A DNA stretch of 64,000 bases from JAUMBM01 sp964441755. GTDB lineage: Bacteria; Bacteroidota; Bacteroidia; Chitinophagales; Saprospiraceae. The stretch lies in the NCBI GenBank assembly GCA_964441755.1, contig CAYTVG010000003.1, forward strand, positions 277,964 to 341,963, in the 5' to 3' direction. How positions within the stretch are numbered: position 1 is the stretch's first letter; every line of letters begins with the position of its first letter. A model generated the notes under the pieces. It was not told the DNA's origin. It made no database searches and saw only the letters and a list, made by a program, of their open reading frames with translations. A program made the translations under genes and the position numbers. Of the stretch, positions 60,428 to 64,000 are shown in pieces.

Positions 60428-62986
60428 ATGTATACCACTACAACGTCCCTTGCCTACAGGCTGATCGCTTGCATTACACTACTTTTTACCCTCAGCTGCC
60501 AGCAACAACAACCCGCGTGGCTGGCGGACAGTCGCGGCCCGCAGTGGCCGGCCGACTGGTATTTTTTACTGCGCAACGGACCCGACGCCAAGTTTAGCCT
60601 CGAGCGCTATGCCGCTGCGCTGGCGGATGCCAAAAGCAGAGCGTTTGCCAAAGGCCTTTGGGACGGATTTGACGAGCCCTGGCAGGTAAGAGGGCCCTCG
60701 AATCTGGGTGGCAGGATCAACACCATAGCTGTACAACCCGGTAATGATCAGGTCATTTTTCTGGGTTTTTCGCTGGGCGGTATCTGGAGAACCACCGACG
60801 GAGGGCAGCAGTGGGAGCCCGTATTTGATGCGCAGACCTTTTCGGCCATCGGCCACCTGCAATTTGACCCGAGCAACCCCAATCGTCTGTATGCAGGCAC
60901 CGGCGATCCCAACATCAGCGGCTACCCGGCCATAGGCGACGGCCTTTGGCGGAGCGACGACCTGGGTGAAACCTGGACCCGGCTGGGGCCCAGCCCGCTA
61001 GGCATCATCAGCAAGGTTCTTGTCCACCCCGACAATCCCAATCACCTGCTCGTCGGCAGTATGGGCATCCCCTTTGAGCGCAATCAGGAGCGCGGTCTTT
61101 ACAAGAGCACCGATGGCGGACAAAGCTGGCAGCAGACCCTGTTTGTCAGCAATCAGGCGGGTATCATTGATATGGTATCACATCCCGGGCAGCCCGACCG
61201 CATATTTGCAGCCTCCTGGGACAGGATACGCAACAACCAGGAATCCTTTGTCAACGGTCCTAACGCCCGCATCTACCGGAGCAACGACGGCGGCAGTAGC
61301 TGGACACCCCTGACCAACGGACTGCCTACAGGCAACCAGGGACGTATAGGCCTGTGCATAGCCCCCTCCAACCCCCAGCATATCTATGCCATGTACGTAG
61401 GCACCAACAGCCAGCTGCTGGACATATTTGAAAGTAATGACGGCGGCGATACCTGGTCCAGCATACTGGCTACTGCCGGAGCTCCCCCACCCGAAGGCGT
61501 GTTGGGTGGCTTTGGCTGGTATTTCGGCAAAATACGCGTATCCCCTGCCAATGAAGACGAGCTGTGGCTGCTGGGCGTTGATCTTTGGCGCAGTGCTGAT
61601 GGCGGCTACAGCTGGAATATGGCAGCCCCGCCCTGGTACGAATACAGCGTCCATGCCGATAAGCACGATCTGGTCTTCAATGCGCAAGGACACCTGTTGT
61701 TAGGGACCGACGGGGGGCTCTCGCGCTATGACAATGACACAGATGGCTGGTATAAAGCAGACAATATACCTACCAACCAGGTGTATCGGGTAGCTACGGA
61801 TCCTTTTAGGCCGGACATGGTCTTTGGCGGCATGCAGGACAACGGAAGTTCGGGCGGTATCAGCCCCGATACCGAGTGGCCCCGCATCTTTGGCGGCGAC
61901 GGTTTTCAGATGGCATTCAGACCCGATGAGGCCGGTGCCTACTACGCAGAAACCCAAAACGGTGGTATCGTTGTGACCCCTGATGACGGCAACAACTGGT
62001 ACGATGCCACGGAAGGCGTAGACCCCCAGGATCGCATCAGTTGGGATGCCCCCTACCTGATCAGCCCGCATAACCCCGATGTTCTGTACACGGCAACCTA
62101 CCGTATGTACCGCAGCGACAGCGGACTCTACCCCAGCTTCAGCCCTATTTCCGAAGACCTCACGGATGGCATCGTTTTTGCGCCCCGATTTCACACCATT
62201 ACGGGCATAGACGAATCGCCGCTGCTGGAAGGGCTGTTGTACGCCTGCACGATAGACGGCAACGTATGGAAAAGAAGTCCGGGCGGCAGCTGGCAGGCCA
62301 TTCACCCGGGCCTGCCCAACCGCTATGTCAGCAGCGTCAAAGCATCCCCCAGCCAGACCAGTGCGATCTTCGTGAGTCTGAGCGGCTACCGCGCCAATGA
62401 TTTCAGTCCGCACATCTATCGCTCCGGCGACGGCGGTCAGAGCTGGCAGTCCATTGCCGGCGACCTGCCCAACCTGTCCATCAACGACCTGCTGGTAATC
62501 CCCGGCTATGCCGACAGCATCATTTTTGCCGCCACCGACGGCGGCGTTTACGGCACCAAAGACGGTGGCCAGCACTGGCTGCGGCTGGGCAACAACATGA
62601 GCTGGATACCCGTGTACGACCTCGTCTACAACCCCCAGTTGCAGGAGCTCATAGCCGGCACCTTTGGGCGCTCGATACAGACCTACCCGCTGACGCTGCT
62701 GCTCCCGGAGGCTCCCAGCAGCAGCAGCCGGCCGCTGGCCGGGTACTGGCGCGTTTTCCCCAACCCGGTGCAGGATCAGCTTTTTATAAAAAAGCAGGCA
62801 GGCGGTGCGCGCAGCAGCCGGCTGTCGGTGCGGCTGTATGACGCCCGCGGCGTCCTTCAGCCCATCCGTCCGCAGTTTGGAGCAGAGAACATACAGCTAG
62901 ACTGTCGGCAGTTGCCGGCAGGCGTGTATTTCCTGTACATTGAAGAAGAGGGCGGTGGCACAGTCGAAAAGATTGTCATTCGATAG
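60428..62986 (+). CDS. T9SS type A cargo with VPS10/BNR beta-propeller
   Basis: An 852-residue protein. The N-terminus (LACITLLFTLSCQQQQP style, Cys at 24) resembles a lipoprotein signal, though the lipobox is not canonical. From about 80 to 760 it holds BNR/VPS10 blades with the pattern W/Y-R-S/T-x-D-G-G-x-S/T-W (WRTTDGGQQW, WRSDDLGETW, YKSTDGGQSW, YRSNDGGSSW, YRSGDGGQSW). The T9SS type A domain begins near 772 (WRVFPNPVQDQLFI) and ends AGVYFLYIEEEGGGTVEKIVIR. Family members are called exo-alpha-sialidase or glycosyl hydrolase; no enzymatic proof is visible. Its last 11 bases overlap the convergent lipoprotein gene. Confidence 0.88.
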   Translation: MYTTTTSLAYRLIACITLLFTLSCQQQQPAWLADSRGPQWPADWYFLLRNGPDAKFSLERYAAALADAKSRAFAKGLWDGFDEPWQVRGPSNLGGRINTIAVQPGNDQVIFLGFSLGGIWRTTDGGQQWEPVFDAQTFSAIGHLQFDPSNPNRLYAGTGDPNISGYPAIGDGLWRSDDLGETWTRLGPSPLGIISKVLVHPDNPNHLLVGSMGIPFERNQERGLYKSTDGGQSWQQTLFVSNQAGIIDMVSHPGQPDRIFAASWDRIRNNQESFVNGPNARIYRSNDGGSSWTPLTNGLPTGNQGRIGLCIAPSNPQHIYAMYVGTNSQLLDIFESNDGGDTWSSILATAGAPPPEGVLGGFGWYFGKIRVSPANEDELWLLGVDLWRSADGGYSWNMAAPPWYEYSVHADKHDLVFNAQGHLLLGTDGGLSRYDNDTDGWYKADNIPTNQVYRVATDPFRPDMVFGGMQDNGSSGGISPDTEWPRIFGGDGFQMAFRPDEAGAYYAETQNGGIVVTPDDGNNWYDATEGVDPQDRISWDAPYLISPHNPDVLYTATYRMYRSDSGLYPSFSPISEDLTDGIVFAPRFHTITGIDESPLLEGLLYACTIDGNVWKRSPGGSWQAIHPGLPNRYVSSVKASPSQTSAIFVSLSGYRANDFSPHIYRSGDGGQSWQSIAGDLPNLSINDLLVIPGYADSIIFAATDGGVYGTKDGGQHWLRLGNNMSWIPVYDLVYNPQLQELIAGTFGRSIQTYPLTLLLPEAPSSSSRPLAGYWRVFPNPVQDQLFIKKQAGGARSSRLSVRLYDARGVLQPIRPQFGAENIQLDCRQLPAGVYFLYIEEEGGGTVEKIVIR

Positions 62987-63431
62987 GCGGATGCAGCCAC
63001 TCGAAGCGGCGGCCATCGTACTTGAGCAGCGGCTTGAAGTGTGGCTTAGCCGTTGATCGCCACTCAGCAAAGTAGTACAGAATGAAAGGAGGCTGTTCGA
63101 TGAGGTAAACGTAACGCTTTTTCCCCTTCCAGTCCCCCCCCAGGGCGGTCAGGGCGGTAGTCGGTATACCCAGATGGGCATACTGGCGTGGCGACAGGTA
63201 GGCACAAGCCTCCATGTCCATGACCTTTAGCTTGCTGTCATCGATGGTCGTGTAGACTGCGTAGAGTGTTTGCTGGTCAGGTGACTTTTCTGCTTCGCAG
63301 AAAAGCCATTGGTGGTTTTCCTGCCCGCTTTGGTCGACGACGAGCGCATCTGCCCGGCAGCCGGTGAATAGCAGCAAGCAACCAAGCAGCAGGGCGGCAG
63401 CAGGCAGTGATGAAAGTACAGCATATTGCAT
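62976..63431 (-). CDS. Hypothetical lipoprotein
   Basis: A 151-residue protein with a lipoprotein-type signal (LLGCLLLFTGC, lipidated Cys at 25). The mature part is mixed, with aromatic residues near the end (PFILYYFAEWRSTAKPHFKPLLKYDGRRFEWL), and is unrelated to anything I recognise. Its stop codon overlaps that of the convergent propeller gene by 11 bp. A minus-7 box (63466-63473) lies upstream. It may be a surface or periplasmic lipoprotein. Confidence 0.75.
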   Translation of the reverse strand: MQYAVLSSLPAAALLLGCLLLFTGCRADALVVDQSGQENHQWLFCEAEKSPDQQTLYAVYTTIDDSKLKVMDMEACAYLSPRQYAHLGIPTTALTALGGDWKGKKRYVYLIEQPPFILYYFAEWRSTAKPHFKPLLKYDGRRFEWLHPPIE

Positions 63432-63465
63432 GTGTCGGGTATTGGTTGAATCATGGTAGTCACAA

Positions 63466-63473
63466 CAAAGATA
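63466..63473 (-). promoter_or_regulatory. Putative minus-7 box of the lipoprotein gene
   Basis: Minus strand TATCTTTG, full match to TAnnTTTG, 35 nt before the start codon. Confidence 0.5.
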
Positions 63474-63741
63474 AGCGCACCTTCGGGAATTTCTGCTTCA
63501 GACAACCGTGAGTTGTAGTATCACACTTTTTCGGATTAGGGAGGCGCCACAGAGCGCAGTTTGCATATACAAAAACTCCCCACACCGCCGGACAACTTTG
63601 TGGCTTGTGTACAGAAAGTAGCTCGTGCATGAAAACCCGCTGGCCAGCTCCCGTGCACGTACTTTGGCGTGCGAGCATAGAAGCTGCCATGCTCAAACAA
63701 AAATATTGTGGCCAAAATTTTAGTATTTCGGGAAACTATTT

Positions 63742-63749
63742 TACTTTTG
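63742..63749 (+). promoter_or_regulatory. Putative minus-7 box of tRNA-His
   Basis: TACTTTTG, full match to TAnnTTTG, 24 nt upstream of the tRNA 5' end. Confidence 0.5.
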
Positions 63750-63773
63750 CCACGCTTTAGTAAAGAATAAGCC

Positions 63774-63848
63774 GGAGGGTATAGCTCAGTTGGTTAGAGC
63801 GCTGGATTGTGGTTCCAGAGGTCGCCGGTTCGAACCCGGTTATCCTCC
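63774..63848 (+). tRNA. tRNA-His (GTG)
   Basis: A complete cloverleaf: the acceptor stem GAGGGTA pairs with TATCCTC, with the extra G at -1 (63774) facing C73, the hallmark of tRNA-His. U8-A9, a D-arm starting GCTC, the anticodon stem CTGGA/TCCAG with loop containing GTG, and a T-arm CCGGTTCGAACCCGG are clear. The 3' CCA is not encoded. A terminator follows at once. Confidence 0.95.
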
Positions 63849-63853
63849 CTGAT

Positions 63854-63883
63854 AAAAGCCTGTGCAGTGGTGCACGGGCTTTT
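63854..63883 (+). terminator. tRNA-His terminator
   Basis: 13-bp stem AAAAGCCTGTGCA with its complement (one T-G pair), loop GTGG, followed by a run of T's. Confidence 0.85.
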
Positions 63884-63918
63884 TTTGTTTCTTTCCTCCC
63901 TGCTAGACTGGATTAAGT

Positions 63919-63926
63919 TATTTTTG
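63919..63926 (+). promoter_or_regulatory. Putative minus-7 box before the right-edge gene
   Basis: TATTTTTG, full match to TAnnTTTG, 28 nt before the ATG at 63955. Confidence 0.4.
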
Positions 63927-63954
63927 TTTGTCACAAATAAAATAAGAATCCCGT

Positions 63955-64000
63955 ATGCTCCGCTATTCCACTAACAAGCTACAGCTCATCGCTGTATGCA
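63955..64000 (+). CDS. Possible start of a gene cut by the window edge
   Basis: ATG at 63955 opens a frame (MLRYSTNKLQLIAVC) that continues past the end of the window. A plausible minus-7 box precedes it. Fifteen codons are too few to identify it. Confidence 0.35.
   Translation, partial: MLRYSTNKLQLIAVC

Larger units (their letters stand above)
63432..63773. other. 342-bp region between the lipoprotein gene and tRNA-His
   Basis: It holds the divergent promoters of the lipoprotein gene (minus-7 at 63466-63473) and tRNA-His (minus-7 at 63742-63749). A minus-strand 78-codon frame at 63460-63696 has no recognisable domain or conserved start and is not called. Confidence 0.5.

Noticed and set aside
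61700..62575. 291-codon open frame opposite the second propeller gene
   Set aside because: Same cause: a repetitive, GC-biased coding strand gives a long open antisense frame rich in Val, Ala and Gly without a recognisable fold.

Overview
The window looks like chromosomal DNA of a member of the Bacteroidota, most likely the Saprospiria (Lewinella/Phaeodactylibacter-like). This rests on several signs: type IX secretion system (T9SS) C-terminal sorting domains of both type A and type B, a PorV/PorQ-like barrel, a 288-residue RpoD-type sigma factor, DUF1800/DUF1501 gene pairs, futalosine-pathway menaquinone genes, and minus-7 boxes of the form TAnnTTTG upstream of many genes. The assignment is by pattern recognition only; no database search was possible. 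I support 47 complete protein genes, one probable partial CDS at the right edge, one tRNA-His, and a set of strong hairpin terminators. I see no insertion sequence, prophage, CRISPR array or replication origin.

Left part (1-18900): mainly housekeeping. It holds a lineage-type helical protein, a DUF2795 protein, an exported transglutaminase-like protein, queA, a lone MacB/FtsX-type permease, the housekeeping sigma factor, pnp with an RGG-rich tail, rpsO, and etfA/etfB. A plus-strand group follows: a TPR protein, a family 2 glycosyltransferase, an aldo/keto reductase-like protein, a FAD-dependent oxidoreductase and an arginine deiminase. A ferredoxin-NADP reductase on the minus strand closes this part.

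Middle (18990-36900): a 43-residue membrane protein, a large caspase-like protein fused to an alpha/beta hydrolase, an outer-membrane barrel, a second glycosyltransferase, the mqnE-phosphatase-mqnA menaquinone group, valS, an SPFH/band 7 protein, the three-gene proton-translocating transhydrogenase (pntAA-pntAB-pntB), a YqgE/AlgH protein and fabD.

Right part (37100-64000): two lipoproteins (the second LptE-like), a secreted beta-propeller protein, a rhodanese, a response regulator and histidine kinase downstream of tex, a class II ribonucleotide reductase and upp. A 13-kb block of exported proteins follows (49890-62986): DUF1800, DUF1501, a 1090-residue T9SS type A protein, an 850-residue T9SS type B protein with nine Cys-paired 47-residue repeats, a PorV/PorQ-like barrel, and a propeller with a T9SS type A domain. 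The window ends with a lipoprotein, tRNA-His and the start of another gene.

The most unusual non-coding signal is a recurring pair of very long, nearly perfect palindromes at gene ends. They share a GGCGGC-loop-GCCGCC core or an AT-rich core, while their outer arms differ from site to site. The most interesting protein is the caspase/hydrolase fusion. I found no compelling evidence of a wholly new multigene system; the better candidates are listed as findings with tests.
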